Assembly: GCF_008327685.1 (NCBI RefSeq)
Contig: NZ_BDDE01000026.1
Location: 62,001 to 126,000, forward strand
Direction: 5' to 3'
DNA length: 64,000 bases
DNA from: Actinomadura sp. K4S16
Lineage (GTDB): Bacteria; Actinomycetota; Actinomycetes; Streptosporangiales; Streptosporangiaceae
In this document: one piece after another, positions 24,727-33,490 of the stretch
How the letters are laid out: every line of letters starts with the position of its first letter
How positions within the stretch are numbered: the stretch's first letter is position 1
Notes under the pieces: generated by a model
Database searches by the model: none
Told to the model about the DNA's origin: nothing
The model's input: the letters and a program-made list of their open reading frames with translations, nothing else
Program-made: the position numbers and the translations under genes

Positions 24727-25550
24727 AGACTCTCCAAGATCGTCTGGAGGAGGCCCAGGGAGTCCTCAGCGCTCATCGCCGAGGCCCTGATCAAATCGAA
24801 ACGTACCCCATACTTCCGGACAACCATAGGGTGATCGACGAGTTGACTGCCCACATGCCCCTCGACGCGCACAGCGTCTGGTGCGTCTTGAAAAGCCAGG
24901 ATCGTGAACGCACCCGGCAATCCCGGGTAGGCCCCCTTAGCCGTTGGGACGATCTGGATCGTGACGTTGGGCAACTCCGCCAGTTCGATGAGGTGCTGCA
25001 GTTGCCTCTTCATCACCTCTGAGTTTCCGATTGGGCGACGGATGGCACCTTCGTCAAAGATCGCAAAGACGTGGGGCGCGTCCTCCTGGTCGAGGATCTC
25101 CTGTCGCTCCATCCTCGCTGATACAAGCTGCTCGGCCGCCTCGGAGGTCTTGCCCAGCTTGAGGACCTCGTGCGCGTACTCGGGCGTCTGGAACAGTCCA
25201 GTGATGACCATGGTCTCGAAGATGTGGATCACCTCGGCCTCACGCTCGCGCACGATGAAGTCCGGGAAGCCTGGTGGCAGGACAGCAAGGCGTCCGGAGT
25301 CTCGGGTCCACTCCCAGATGCGGTAGAAGGTCCCGTTGGTCTTGAAGTAGGTGTCGCAGTCCTTGGCGAACTCCTCCGAAGGTCCGTTTTTACCTGACTC
25401 GACCTGACCGATCCATTGCGGGGTGTATCCGAGCTTTTCGGCGAGTTGCGGTCGAGACAGGCCGGCAGCCTCTCTGAAGGCTCGCAGCTCCGTACCGAAG
25501 TACTCGACCGGGGAGGACGGAACACCGGGATCGCGGGGGCGGCGCGGCAT
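24723..25550 (-). CDS. XRE-family HTH regulator with DUF5753 domain
   Basis: A 275-residue protein starting at ATG 25550. Residues 15-75 form a Cro/C1-type HTH ('LRAFREAAGLSRPQLAEKLGYTPQWIGQVESG'). Residues 95-270 are the DUF5753 domain ('FETMVITGLFQTPEYAHEVL', 'RQEIL', 'PNVTIQIVPTAKGAYPGL'), found in WhiJ-like developmental and defence-associated regulators of actinomycetes. It forms a coupled pair with the DUF397 gene. Inverted repeats in the upstream divergent region (25610-25700) are candidate binding sites. Confidence 0.93.
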   Translation of the reverse strand: MPRRPRDPGVPSSPVEYFGTELRAFREAAGLSRPQLAEKLGYTPQWIGQVESGKNGPSEEFAKDCDTYFKTNGTFYRIWEWTRDSGRLAVLPPGFPDFIVREREAEVIHIFETMVITGLFQTPEYAHEVLKLGKTSEAAEQLVSARMERQEILDQEDAPHVFAIFDEGAIRRPIGNSEVMKRQLQHLIELAELPNVTIQIVPTAKGAYPGLPGAFTILAFQDAPDAVRVEGHVGSQLVDHPMVVRKYGVRFDLIRASAMSAEDSLGLLQTILESL

Positions 25551-25609
25551 GACGATCTCCAAGATTCGAAAGCAGGGCGATTTTCTTACGCCCCACCGAG
25601 GGGTTTCTC

Positions 25610-25700
25610 TCGTTGGACTTCTTGCTCTTCCCAAAGATAGTCCGATCACAGCAAGATGCAGAGCCATAACGGAGAGAAATCACACACGAAAGTCCAACGA
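25610..25700. repeat. 11-base inverted repeat in the XRE divergent promoter region
   Basis: TCGTTGGACTT at 25610-25620 is mirrored exactly by AAGTCCAACGA at 25690-25700, centre-to-centre 80 bases apart. The pair flanks most of the AT-richer spacer between the XRE gene and the divergent small gene at 25703. It could be an operator pair for looping by the XRE regulator. Confidence 0.55.
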
Positions 25701-25702
25701 TC

Positions 25703-25960
25703 ATGGAGACGCCCGTCAACCCCGCTGACCAGGCGTTAGCGCAACTCCGCGAAGACTTCCAAGGGCATCGCATCTGGCGTGCAAGACGCCAGGACGGAAA
25801 GGCCGGCGACTGGGTCGCCACTCTGCACGACCCCAAGGAAGGTATAGACGCGACTGTTGTATGTGGAAGCGCAGAGGAGCTACGCAAGGCTCTAGTCCAC
25901 GAACGTAGTCGGGCGTCCAGTCGACCTAGCAGCCAACCCACTAAGTGGGTGAGCTGGTAA
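25703..25960 (+). CDS. Small protein divergent from the XRE regulator
   Basis: An 85-residue protein with ATG at 25703. The sequence is polar and contains 'LAQLREDFQGHRIWRARRQDGKAGDWVATL' and an 'AEELRKAL' helix. I recognise it as a short actinobacterial family commonly found next to XRE/DUF397 modules, with no assigned function. No signal peptide or metal motif is present. It abuts the next gene, whose ATG follows the stop directly, so the two are co-transcribed. Confidence 0.75.
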   Translation: METPVNPADQALAQLREDFQGHRIWRARRQDGKAGDWVATLHDPKEGIDATVVCGSAEELRKALVHERSRASSRPSSQPTKWVSW

Positions 25961-26530
25961 ATGAAATGGGTCGAACCGAAGCAACGGAACGTCGGCGCCC
26001 CAGCTTCATCTATAACGTGCCATCTTGACCGACTTGCCGAAGAAGTCGCCCGGCAGGGCTGGCAGGCCGTCCCGCGCTATGACGGGCCGCACCCGCTCGT
26101 CCACGTCTTCGATCGGGAAGTCCCGCAGTTCGGGGAGAGCATCACGCTCGTACCGGGATCGACGGCGGGAGTCTGGTGGTTCAGGTCCAGCACCGGCGAG
26201 GATCTCGCCCCGCACACCGACCCGACCCATGCGGCCAGGCAGATAACCCGCATCCTGATCCCGTACGTGACCGCCATACGCGCCGCGCGGTCGCACCGGA
26301 CGCGGAGAACCGGGGCTTCGCACCCCGCTCCCCCGGCCGTGCCAGACCCTGCCCACGTGACGACGATCGCCGAACTGGAGCACCGGTTCGCCGGTGTCGT
26401 CTGCTGGTGGGGCCGCTACACATACGAGTGGTGGGCGATCGTCCCCGGCGGGACCCAGTGGACGATCGTCAACGCCGAAGAACCGGACTCCCTGCTCCAT
26501 GAGATCCTCAAGGCTTGGAAGCGCCGGTAG
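25961..26530 (+). CDS. Hypothetical protein paired with the small gene
   Basis: A 189-residue protein with ATG at 25961, immediately after the previous stop. It appears to have two parts. Residues 20-110 include 'LVHVFDREVPQFGESITLVPG' and 'WWFRSSTGEDLAP'. After a Thr/Pro linker, residues 127-189 include 'TTIAELEHRFAGVVCWWGRYTYEWWAIVPGG'. The high Trp content and strand-rich pattern suggest a small binding fold; nothing indicates catalysis. Its position ties it to the XRE/DUF397 locus. The function is unknown. Confidence 0.75.
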   Translation: MKWVEPKQRNVGAPASSITCHLDRLAEEVARQGWQAVPRYDGPHPLVHVFDREVPQFGESITLVPGSTAGVWWFRSSTGEDLAPHTDPTHAARQITRILIPYVTAIRAARSHRTRRTGASHPAPPAVPDPAHVTTIAELEHRFAGVVCWWGRYTYEWWAIVPGGTQWTIVNAEEPDSLLHEILKAWKRR

Positions 26531-26643
26531 CCCCAAGCCGCCGCGCGGCCGGGATTCTTCCCCGCACATCCCGGCCGCGCGGCTTCCCCTTGCTAGGGCA
26601 GGCTGCGGCCTTGCCGGATCGTCCGGGACGAGTCCCGGCTTGA

Positions 26644-26659
26644 CTTCAAGCGCTTGAAG
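26644..26659. promoter_or_regulatory. Palindromic MerR-type operator
   Basis: CTTCAAGCGCTTGAAG is a perfect 16-base palindrome starting at the end of a consensus -35 box (TTGACT, 26640-26645), 18 bases before the MerR start. MerR-family regulators bind such dyads between -35 and -10, and the SoxR box has the same CTTCAAG-type arms. The -10 is not obvious. Confidence 0.65.
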
Positions 26660-26676
26660 TATCCGAGAGTGGACCC

Positions 26677-27132
26677 ATGGCAGCGACACAGAACGTCGAG
26701 GACGCCGCTCCGCTGACGATCCAGGAGGTCTCCAGGCTCAGCGGCCTCTCGGAACCGACGCTGCGGTACTACGAGAAGATCGGCCTCATCGACCCGGTGG
26801 ACCGCGACGAGAGCAGCGGCCACCGGCGCTACGACCCGGCGGCGGTCCGGACGATCGAGGCGCTGGGCTGCCTGCGGGCGACCGGCATGAGCGTCCAGGA
26901 CATGCGGTCCTATCTCCGGCATCTCACTGAGGGCGACGAGGAGGCCGCGCAGCTGCGGGACTTGTTCCAGCGCAATGCCGACCGGGTCGCCGAGGAGCTG
27001 GAGCGCATGCGGATCCGGCTGCGGTACCTGCGGCTGAAGGCCGATCTGTGGGACGCGAGGGAGCGCGCCGACCTCGCGGCCGAGCACCGCGCCGTCGACG
27101 CGATCCTGCCGGTCATGCGCGAACTGCGCTGA
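26677..27132 (+). CDS. MerR-family transcriptional regulator
   Basis: A 151-residue protein with ATG at 26677. The N-terminal winged HTH is typical ('TIQEVSRLSGLSEPTLRYYEKIGLIDPVDRDESSGHRRYD'), followed by the dimerisation coiled coil (about 85-130). The C-terminal metal-type cysteines are absent, so it belongs to the organic-signal branch (like AdhR/NmlR-type proteins). It lies 94 bases upstream of a same-strand reductase gene that it probably activates, and it is probably autoregulated through the palindrome at 26644. Confidence 0.93.
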   Translation: MAATQNVEDAAPLTIQEVSRLSGLSEPTLRYYEKIGLIDPVDRDESSGHRRYDPAAVRTIEALGCLRATGMSVQDMRSYLRHLTEGDEEAAQLRDLFQRNADRVAEELERMRIRLRYLRLKADLWDARERADLAAEHRAVDAILPVMRELR

Positions 27133-27226
27133 CGCGGCGCCACCGAGGCACGGCCGCGCCGCGCCGCGGCGATGCGGCCTGCCCGGCACCGCTCCGAAAA
27201 AAAGCGCACGTCAACAGGGGGAAGAA

Positions 27227-28288
27227 ATGACAAGCGAGACTTCACAAGACCGAGTCCTGGTGACCGGCGGAACCGGCTACGTCGGAGCGCACGTCGTCGG
27301 GCGCCTGCTGCGGGACGGCTACCGCGTGCGCACCACGGTGCGGTCCCTGGACCGCGCGGCGGAGGTGCGGGCGGCGCTGGAGGTGTTCGGCGCCGACCCG
27401 GACGGACGGCTGGAGATGGTCGCGGCCGACCTCGCGGCGGACGGCGGCTGGGACGCCGCGGTGGCGGGGTGCGCGCACGTCCTGCACGTCGCCTCACCGT
27501 TCCCCGCCGCGCGGCCAGCCCACGACGACGACGTGATCGTCCCCGCCCGGGACGGCGCGCTCCGGGTCCTGCGGGCCGCGCGGGACGGCGGCGTGCGGCG
27601 GGTGGTGCTGACCTCGTCGTTCGCCGCGGTCGGCTACAGCCGCAAGGCGGTCGGCCGCGCGTACGACGAGACCGACTGGACCGACCCCGCCGACGACAAC
27701 TCCGCATATGTCAGGTCGAAGGCCATCGCGGAGCGGGCCGCGTGGGACTTCGTGGCCGCGGAAGGCGACGGCCTGGAACTGGCGGTCGTCAACCCGACCG
27801 GAATCTTCGGCCCGGTGCTCGGGCCGCGCCTGTCCGCCTCCGCCGGAATGGTGAAGGCGATGCTGGCGGGGACCATGGCGTCCGTCCCTCCGCTGTACTT
27901 CGGCGTGGTCGACGTGCGGGACGTCGCGGACCTCCACGTGCGGGCGATGACCTCCCCCGCCGCCGCCGGCGAGCGCTTCCTCGCTTCCGCCGGCGAGGCG
28001 ATCAGCTTCCTGGGGATGGCGCGCATCCTGGCCGAGCGCCTCGGCGGGCGCGCCGCCCGGGTGCCGTCCCGCGAACTGACCGCCGACGAGGTGCGCGAGG
28101 CGGCCCGCACTGACCCCGCGATGCGCGAGGCCGCCGGTCGGCTGGGCGAGATCCCCGCCGTGAACACCGGGAAAGCGCGGACCGTCCTCGGCTGGGAACC
28201 GCGCGACACGGCCACCACCCTCGTCGACACCGCCGAGAGCCTGTTCCGCCTGGGCCTCGTGGAAGCCCCAGACACCGTTCACACCTAG
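27227..28288 (+). CDS. Extended SDR, dihydroflavonol/aldehyde-reductase type
   Basis: A 353-residue protein with ATG at 27227 behind GGGGGAAG. It has the extended SDR N-terminus 'LVTGGTGYVGAHVVGRLL' (nucleotide loop), 'RTTVRSLDR' (NADPH-binding Arg), a 'VLTSSFAAVG' strand and a 'Y-X3-K' (YVRSK) near residue 164. The overall pattern 'HVASPFP' is characteristic of dihydroflavonol 4-reductase-like aldehyde reductases, which reduce small ketones or aldehydes. It is downstream of MerR and likely in its regulon. Confidence 0.88.
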   Translation: MTSETSQDRVLVTGGTGYVGAHVVGRLLRDGYRVRTTVRSLDRAAEVRAALEVFGADPDGRLEMVAADLAADGGWDAAVAGCAHVLHVASPFPAARPAHDDDVIVPARDGALRVLRAARDGGVRRVVLTSSFAAVGYSRKAVGRAYDETDWTDPADDNSAYVRSKAIAERAAWDFVAAEGDGLELAVVNPTGIFGPVLGPRLSASAGMVKAMLAGTMASVPPLYFGVVDVRDVADLHVRAMTSPAAAGERFLASAGEAISFLGMARILAERLGGRAARVPSRELTADEVREAARTDPAMREAAGRLGEIPAVNTGKARTVLGWEPRDTATTLVDTAESLFRLGLVEAPDTVHT

Positions 28289-28727
28289 CCCGTCCGCCGC
28301 CCGCCCCACGCTTCCCGCCGCATACCGTCGTCGCGGGGCACCAGACCACCGCCCGCACGCTGCCGCTCGGCGTCTTCACCCTGCTGCGCCACCCCCGCAA
28401 CTCGCCACGCTCACCGCCGCCCCCGGGCCTGTGGCCGGCCTGGGTGGAGGAGTTCTTACGGCTCCCAGGCAATCCGCGCCTGCACGGTCAACGCCATCAA
28501 CAATGCCGACCCCTGACCCCGAAGCCGCACGCGGGACGCAGTGGACGATCGCTTACCTGGGGGACGGAGTCGCGCCCCCGACTCCAGTGACCTCTTCGGC
28601 CCGCCGAACACCCCCTACAACTCGCCCTCCACGAGAGCGAGAGCCTCTGAGCTGAGAAAAGCAGGCGATACCGGCGACCTCGTCAGTGTGAAGCGACTCG
28701 GAGAATTCGATCTCCATCGAACCGAGT
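28289..28727. other. Intergenic region, 439 bases, nothing recognisable
   Basis: This gap lies between two convergent genes (reductase and kinase-methyltransferase). Open frames exist but their codon use is poor and no domain motif is visible. It may contain eroded coding sequence and the terminators of both flanking genes. Confidence 0.4.
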
Positions 28728-30518
28728 CTACGATTTACGGGCCACGCCTCCCAGGAACCAGACTAGATCTGCATCCTGGCCGGGCCCTGCCTCGGGGCGC
28801 CACCAGGGAATCCATACCAGCCCTGGCTCCACGAAGTCGAAGTCGCCGAAGAACTTGCGCACCTGGTCATGTGAGCGGGCTACCGCGGGGGAAGCGGTAC
28901 TCCTGTAGATCTCTTCGACGCGGTGCACGATGTCAGGACGCAGATCGGCTGATCCGTGACTGATGGCAAGGTGACTGCCAGAAGGGAGGGCTTCGCACAA
29001 CTCCCGCATGACCGCCTGCGCCTCTTTCTCGTCGATCAGGAAATGCAGAATCGCGGTCAGCAGAAGACCAACTGGTCGATCGAAATCGATGAATCGCCGC
29101 ACATCTGGATTCGCCAAGATCGTTCGGCCGTCACGAAGGTCGGCATTGACAATGATGGTCTGGTCGTTGTCAGCCAGCAGAGCCCTGCCATGAGAGAGAA
29201 CGATCGGGTCGTTATCAACATAAACGACGCGGGCCTTGTCATTGATACTTTGCGCGATCTGGTGAACATTGTCTTGAGTCGGCAGACCGGCGCCGATGTC
29301 CAAGAATTGATCAATTCCACATTCCGTGACGAGATATCGCACTACCCGCTGCAGGAACGCTCTGTTCTCCCGAACAACCTCGGGAAGCAGTGGATCTACC
29401 GCGATGGCTTCCTTTGCCCGCTTCCGGTCGACTGCAAGATTGTCCTTGCCGCCCAGCAGATAGTCATAGATGCGCGACGCATGCGGCGCCAGGATGTCAT
29501 TTTTCAAAAAAGGAGCCGACCCATTCTCCTTATAGGCGGAAGGCCGCATGACATCGTTTCGGGGGCGAAGGTCGGTAACGGCAGGTTCATGCGGCACCGA
29601 GGGCCGCCCGTCCGTTGCCGTGGCACGATCGGTGTGGTCGGTGTGGTCGCCTTCCACACTCATCAGTCGCTGACTTGAGACGACCGAACACATCGAAGTT
29701 GGACGGAGGCTCTCCTCGTCACGGAGGCGGGTGAGCAGTTCGTGCGCGGTCGGCCTCTGCGCGGGAACCTTGCTCAAGCACGCCACGACCACCTCACGAA
29801 GCCGGCGATCGAGAAGCCCGAGGTCAGGCTCCTCATGCAGGATGCGATTGATGATCGCCGGAATATAGTCATCGCCGAACGGAGGGTGCGCACTGGCAGC
29901 GTATCCAACGGTGCACGCCCAAGAGAACACATCACTCAGCGGTCCAGCACGTTCACCACGGATCTGCTCTGGAGCCATAAAGGCCGGTGTCCCCAGGATT
30001 CGGCTGACAGACGTACTGGTCGCATCCAGCAACCGCGCGATCCCGAAGTCGATGACACGCAGCCCGTCTGGACCTAGCAGCACATTGCCGGGCTTGAAGT
30101 CCCGATGTATCACGGCTGCCCGGTGGATCGCCACCAGCGCGCCTGCCATGCCTATCGCAACACGATCCAGATCTGCTCCAGACAGTGGCCCCTGCTGTTG
30201 GATCACTTCCCGCAGAGATGGCCCCTCGACGTACTCGCTCACGATGTAAGCCGTGTCGCCATTGATCTCGGCATCGATGATCCGCGCCGTCCAGAATGGA
30301 TCCACCCTTTGCGCTGCAGCCAGTTCCTTCGCCAACTGCTTGCCGGCTTGCGGGTCTTCGGCCGGCGAGACCTTCAACACCTTGATGGCCACGTGCTGCT
30401 GATCACCAGCGGTTCCCAGGTAAACGATGCCCTGGCCGCCTTCGCCAAGCCGTGCGGTCAACTCATAGCGACCTAAGTGGCGCGGGTCGGTAGACCGCAG
30501 TGGTCGTGCACTCCCCAT
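28728..30518 (-). CDS. Serine/threonine kinase fused to a SAM-dependent methyltransferase
   Basis: A 596-residue protein from ATG 30518 with GGAGG nine bases upstream. Residues 17-280 are a complete Hanks kinase: a Gly loop 'LGEGGQGIVYLG', K46, HRDFKPGNVLL (138-148), DFG (157-159) and 'GTPAFMAPEQ'. After a linker, residues 325-590 match the PF04672-type methyltransferase: 'ARIYDYLLGGKDN' pattern (here 'SRIYDYLLGGKDNLAVDRK'), the SAM site 'LDIGAGLPTQDNVH' and 'VVYVDNDPIV'. Both modules are abundant in actinomycetes but normally separate. No frameshift or stop lies between them. The kinase could control the methyltransferase in cis. No membrane helix is present. Confidence 0.9.
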   Translation of the reverse strand: MGSARPLRSTDPRHLGRYELTARLGEGGQGIVYLGTAGDQQHVAIKVLKVSPAEDPQAGKQLAKELAAAQRVDPFWTARIIDAEINGDTAYIVSEYVEGPSLREVIQQQGPLSGADLDRVAIGMAGALVAIHRAAVIHRDFKPGNVLLGPDGLRVIDFGIARLLDATSTSVSRILGTPAFMAPEQIRGERAGPLSDVFSWACTVGYAASAHPPFGDDYIPAIINRILHEEPDLGLLDRRLREVVVACLSKVPAQRPTAHELLTRLRDEESLRPTSMCSVVSSQRLMSVEGDHTDHTDRATATDGRPSVPHEPAVTDLRPRNDVMRPSAYKENGSAPFLKNDILAPHASRIYDYLLGGKDNLAVDRKRAKEAIAVDPLLPEVVRENRAFLQRVVRYLVTECGIDQFLDIGAGLPTQDNVHQIAQSINDKARVVYVDNDPIVLSHGRALLADNDQTIIVNADLRDGRTILANPDVRRFIDFDRPVGLLLTAILHFLIDEKEAQAVMRELCEALPSGSHLAISHGSADLRPDIVHRVEEIYRSTASPAVARSHDQVRKFFGDFDFVEPGLVWIPWWRPEAGPGQDADLVWFLGGVARKS

Positions 30519-30820
30519 TCCACCCTCCAAGGCCCCACCCACCCGAGATCCACTTTGGACAGAACCAGGCCTTCGCGGACTGCCCCAAGACCGTGCAGAT
30601 GCACGTGCATCATCCCGTGCACGCGTAACGTAGCACAAGTCGCTCGTCCCGGGAGGCGCTCATCCGTAGAAAGGACACTGGGCCAAGCAAGAGCCTGAGA
30701 TCCTCCTACTCCGAGGGTGATCGGACCTGCTCGGTTACGGCCAGGCCCGAGTTGAGGACGGAGATCTACTATTGGCGTCAGGGCCTCAGCGCTGGGAGAT
30801 GGGCGGGCGTCAGTCTGCCG

Positions 30821-31246
30821 ATGTTCAGCCTCTCGGCCGCCATCTACGACGAGCCGCCGAAGCGCAACCTCGGCTGCGACCCCATGCCGATGGCGCTGTC
30901 CGTCCAGTACCTGACCAAGGACGAGATCGCCGAACTCTTCACCCGCCTGGTGGCGCACTTCCCGTCGGGCGTGCCGATGTTCGACGCGTGGAACTCCCTC
31001 GCCATGCGCAGCGGGTCCCGCCAGAAGGCCATCAAGGCGTCCGGCGCCGAACTCGGCGGCTTCGGCATCAACGACCCGCACGTCATCGAGACCCTGGCAC
31101 CCGGCCTGCGCTTCGACGCCGAGCAGACCTTCCTGGACATCCCCGAGATGGCGGCCTTCTCCAAGGCCAGCCGGACGGTGTTCAAGCTGATGAACCGCGT
31201 CCCGACCCTCCGCAACATGGGCCGCCTACTCCGCTACCGCTTCTGA
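30821..31246 (+). pseudogene. LCM-type (Tcmp) SAM methyltransferase, C-terminal remnant
   Basis: The reading from 30821 to the stop at 31246 (about 141 residues) contains 'YLTKDEIAELFTRLVAHFPSG', 'FDAWNSLAMRSG', 'LGGFGINDPHVIETLAPGLRF' and a terminal 'LRYRF'. These are the C-terminal features of leucine carboxyl methyltransferase-like O-methyltransferases. The SAM-binding Rossmann half expected upstream is missing, and the upstream 70 bases have no ribosome site. The family is normally about 270 residues, so this is a 5'-truncated gene. Confidence 0.65.
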
Positions 31247-31284
31247 CCGAAGAGCCCGCCCGCGAGGCGATCAAAGAGGTGCAC

Positions 31285-32004
31285 TCACGGCGCAGCACCG
31301 GGCTCGCCGCCGGCCATCAGGAGAGCGGCGAGCTCGTCGAATCCGCGTACGACCAGGTCGCTTTTCACGTCGTCGGCACGGTCGGCGGTGAGAGAGGGGC
31401 CCTTCTCCAGCGGACGCTCCAGGAACGCGGTGGCGAGCCCGGCTCCCCTGGCGCCGTCGATGTCCCACTTGTGCGCGGCGACCATCAGCACCTCCGCCGG
31501 TTCCACGTCCAGCAGCCGCACGGCTGTCAGGTACGCCTCCGGCTCGGGCTTGTACGTGCGGGCGAGCTCGGCCGACAGGATGCAGTCGAACGGCAGCCCC
31601 GCCCCCTTGACCAGGTTCGTCAGCAGGGCGAACCCGCCGTTGGACAGCGCCGCCACCACGTACCTCTCCCGCAGCCGGGCCAGGCCTTCCACCGAGTCGT
31701 CCCACGCGGGCAGGCGATGCCAGGCCCGGACGAGCCGCCGCCGCGCGTCCTCGTCGAAGGCGTCCGCGACGCCGTGCGACTCCAGCAGCTCGTCCAGCGA
31801 CTCGCGGTGCAGGGTGTCGAGGTACACCCACTCCCGCTCCCCGCCGCTGACCCGCTGCATCGACGGCAGGTACCGCTCCCGCCAATCGTCGGCGAAGGCC
31901 CCGCCGTCCAACGCGACACCGCGCTCCGCGGCGATCGCCGCCACCTGCTCGGCGACCCCCGTCCGCCAGTCGACGGTCGTCCCGAAGATGTCGCAGGCCA
32001 CCAC
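31285..32004 (-). CDS. HAD-family hydrolase, haloacid dehalogenase type II-like
   Basis: A 239-residue protein. GTG 32004 is preferred because TAGGAG lies eight bases upstream; longer frames exist. Motif I is 'CDIFGTTVDW' (nucleophile Asp, with Gly-Thr as in type II dehalogenases). Motif II is 'ALSNGG', motif III the 'KPEPEAY' lysine and motif IV 'VMVAAHKWDIDGARGAGL'. The cap between motifs I and II ('REWVYLDTLHRESLDELL') is the helical type. Such enzymes hydrolyse L-2-haloacids or phosphate esters in the cytoplasm. It is monocistronic. Confidence 0.88.
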   Translation of the reverse strand: MVACDIFGTTVDWRTGVAEQVAAIAAERGVALDGGAFADDWRERYLPSMQRVSGGEREWVYLDTLHRESLDELLESHGVADAFDEDARRRLVRAWHRLPAWDDSVEGLARLRERYVVAALSNGGFALLTNLVKGAGLPFDCILSAELARTYKPEPEAYLTAVRLLDVEPAEVLMVAAHKWDIDGARGAGLATAFLERPLEKGPSLTADRADDVKSDLVVRGFDELAALLMAGGEPGAAP

Positions 32005-32146
32005 TCGGATCGCTCCTACGTCGAATCCCACCGATGCCTCCCTCGCCCGGGAGCGCCCGACTGGTGCCCCCACCCAGTCCTAACATGCCCGTGCTGGGCG
32101 GCAGGCTTGAGCAGCAACAGGACTTCGCGCTCCGCCTGGGCGGACG

Positions 32147-32473
32147 TCACGGCTGTGCGTTCCGGCGGTGCATCGGGGGGCGATCGAGTATCTCGATGTA
32201 CATGATCCGGGCGTCCACGACGTCCAGGATCAGCATGCCCTTCGAGGGCGAGAGGGACACGCACCGATGGCCCGGACCGTACGGCCGGCCCCGCGGATGA
32301 TCCGCCGTCCGGATGCTCTGGCAGAAATCGTCGCCGCAGCCGCACTCGTCGACCAGACGCAGATCCCGCGCGCAGTCGGCCAGCTCATGTTCTCCCTCCT
32401 CCTCCAGGAGGGCCGTCAGCTCGGCGATGAGATCTGGGAAGACGCCACGAACGAGGGGATGGTCCTGCTCCAT
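32147..32473 (-). CDS. Conserved small protein of unknown function
   Basis: A 108-residue protein from ATG 32473. A N-terminal helix is followed by 'VDECGCGDDFCQSIRT', a Cys-rich strand turn, and then 'GMLILDVVDARIMYIEILDRP'. This pattern ('CGCGDDFC', 'LDVVDGRI.. E-L-Y-R-P') is a small, frequent actinobacterial family without assigned role. Three closely spaced Cys could bind a metal. It stands alone between convergent or same-strand neighbours. Confidence 0.75.
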   Translation of the reverse strand: MEQDHPLVRGVFPDLIAELTALLEEEGEHELADCARDLRLVDECGCGDDFCQSIRTADHPRGRPYGPGHRCVSLSPSKGMLILDVVDARIMYIEILDRPPMHRRNAQP

Positions 32474-32671
32474 GGGCGGAGAGTAGCCGGGCGGCGAGCT
32501 CCCGCGCGCCCGCGGCCGCGGCGCTCGGACACGCACGAGCCCTCACCCTCGCCGGGCACGCCTGGCCCGCGTCGGCCCCGCAGGCCAGGCTGACCGATCG
32601 GGGGCGACCGTCTTCGGAGCGGTCGACGCCACGTGACCGGCCGGCCCGCGGATGCGCCGCCCCCCAGGCGC

Positions 32672-33460
32672 TCACGGCTTGTGGGTGGTGGTGAGGAAGT
32701 CCAGGACGAGAGGGCTCGCATGGGTGCGGAACTCTTCGAAGTAGGCGTGGCGGGCGTTGGGGATCAGGTGCAGTCGGGCGCCGGGGATGCGGGCGGCGAG
32801 CAGGGGTGCGTTGGCGGCGGGGTTGAGCAGGTCGTCGCTGCCGTGGACGACCAGGGTGGGGGCGCTGATGTCCGGCAGGAGCTCCCAGGCGTTGTGCTGG
32901 TTGCCGGCCACGAGGTGGCGGCGCCGGGCGTGGGCAGGCATGCGGGGGTCGCCGAGGGTGTGGTGCGGGCCGGGGTGGGAGGCGAGCCATCGCGGGGTGT
33001 ACATCAGCTCCAGCAGGGCCTGCCGCGCGGCTTCGGGCCGAGGTTGCGCCAGGGCTCGGCGGACGTCGTTGCCGCGTTCGACGCTGTGCGGGCCGCCGGG
33101 TGAGGTGCAGCCGAGCACCAGGGCGGCTACCCGATGGGGGTGGCGGGCCGCGAGCTGCTGGGCCACCCGTCCGCCCATGGACGTGCCGTAGACGTCGGCC
33201 CGGTCGATGCCGAGTTCGTCGAGGACGGCGATGACGTCCTGGGCGAGCAGCTCGGTGCTGTAGGGGATGTCGGGCTTGTCGCTGTCGCCGGTACCGCGGT
33301 AGTCGAGCGTGAGGGTGCTGCGGACGGAATGGAAGTCGCCGCGAACCCCATCCCACCAGTGGTGGTCGTTGGCCTGGCCCGCGAGCAGGACCAGTGGTGC
33401 CCCCTGGCCCTGGAGCTGGTAGGCGATGCGGGTTCCGTCCGGTGCCACGGCGTACGTCAT
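32672..33460 (-). CDS. Alpha/beta-hydrolase
   Basis: A 262-residue alpha/beta-hydrolase. The nucleophile elbow is GTSMGG (Ser94), the acid is in 'VHGSDD' near residue 210 and the histidine in 'NARHAYF' near 240; the oxyanion region 'LLAGQANDHHWW' lies near 26-36. Length and spacing match the esterase/3-oxoadipate enol-lactonase-like group, but the substrate is unknown. It lies 30 bases downstream of the LysE gene on the same strand and is probably co-transcribed with it. Confidence 0.88.
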   Translation of the reverse strand: MTYAVAPDGTRIAYQLQGQGAPLVLLAGQANDHHWWDGVRGDFHSVRSTLTLDYRGTGDSDKPDIPYSTELLAQDVIAVLDELGIDRADVYGTSMGGRVAQQLAARHPHRVAALVLGCTSPGGPHSVERGNDVRRALAQPRPEAARQALLELMYTPRWLASHPGPHHTLGDPRMPAHARRRHLVAGNQHNAWELLPDISAPTLVVHGSDDLLNPAANAPLLAARIPGARLHLIPNARHAYFEEFRTHASPLVLDFLTTTHKP

Positions 33461-33490
33461 TCGGCTTCCTCCCTCCCGTGCCGTCGGCCC

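Noticed and set aside
28289..28727. Small open frames between the reductase and the kinase-methyltransferase.
   Set aside because: No start with ribosome site, poor codon use and no recognisable residues.
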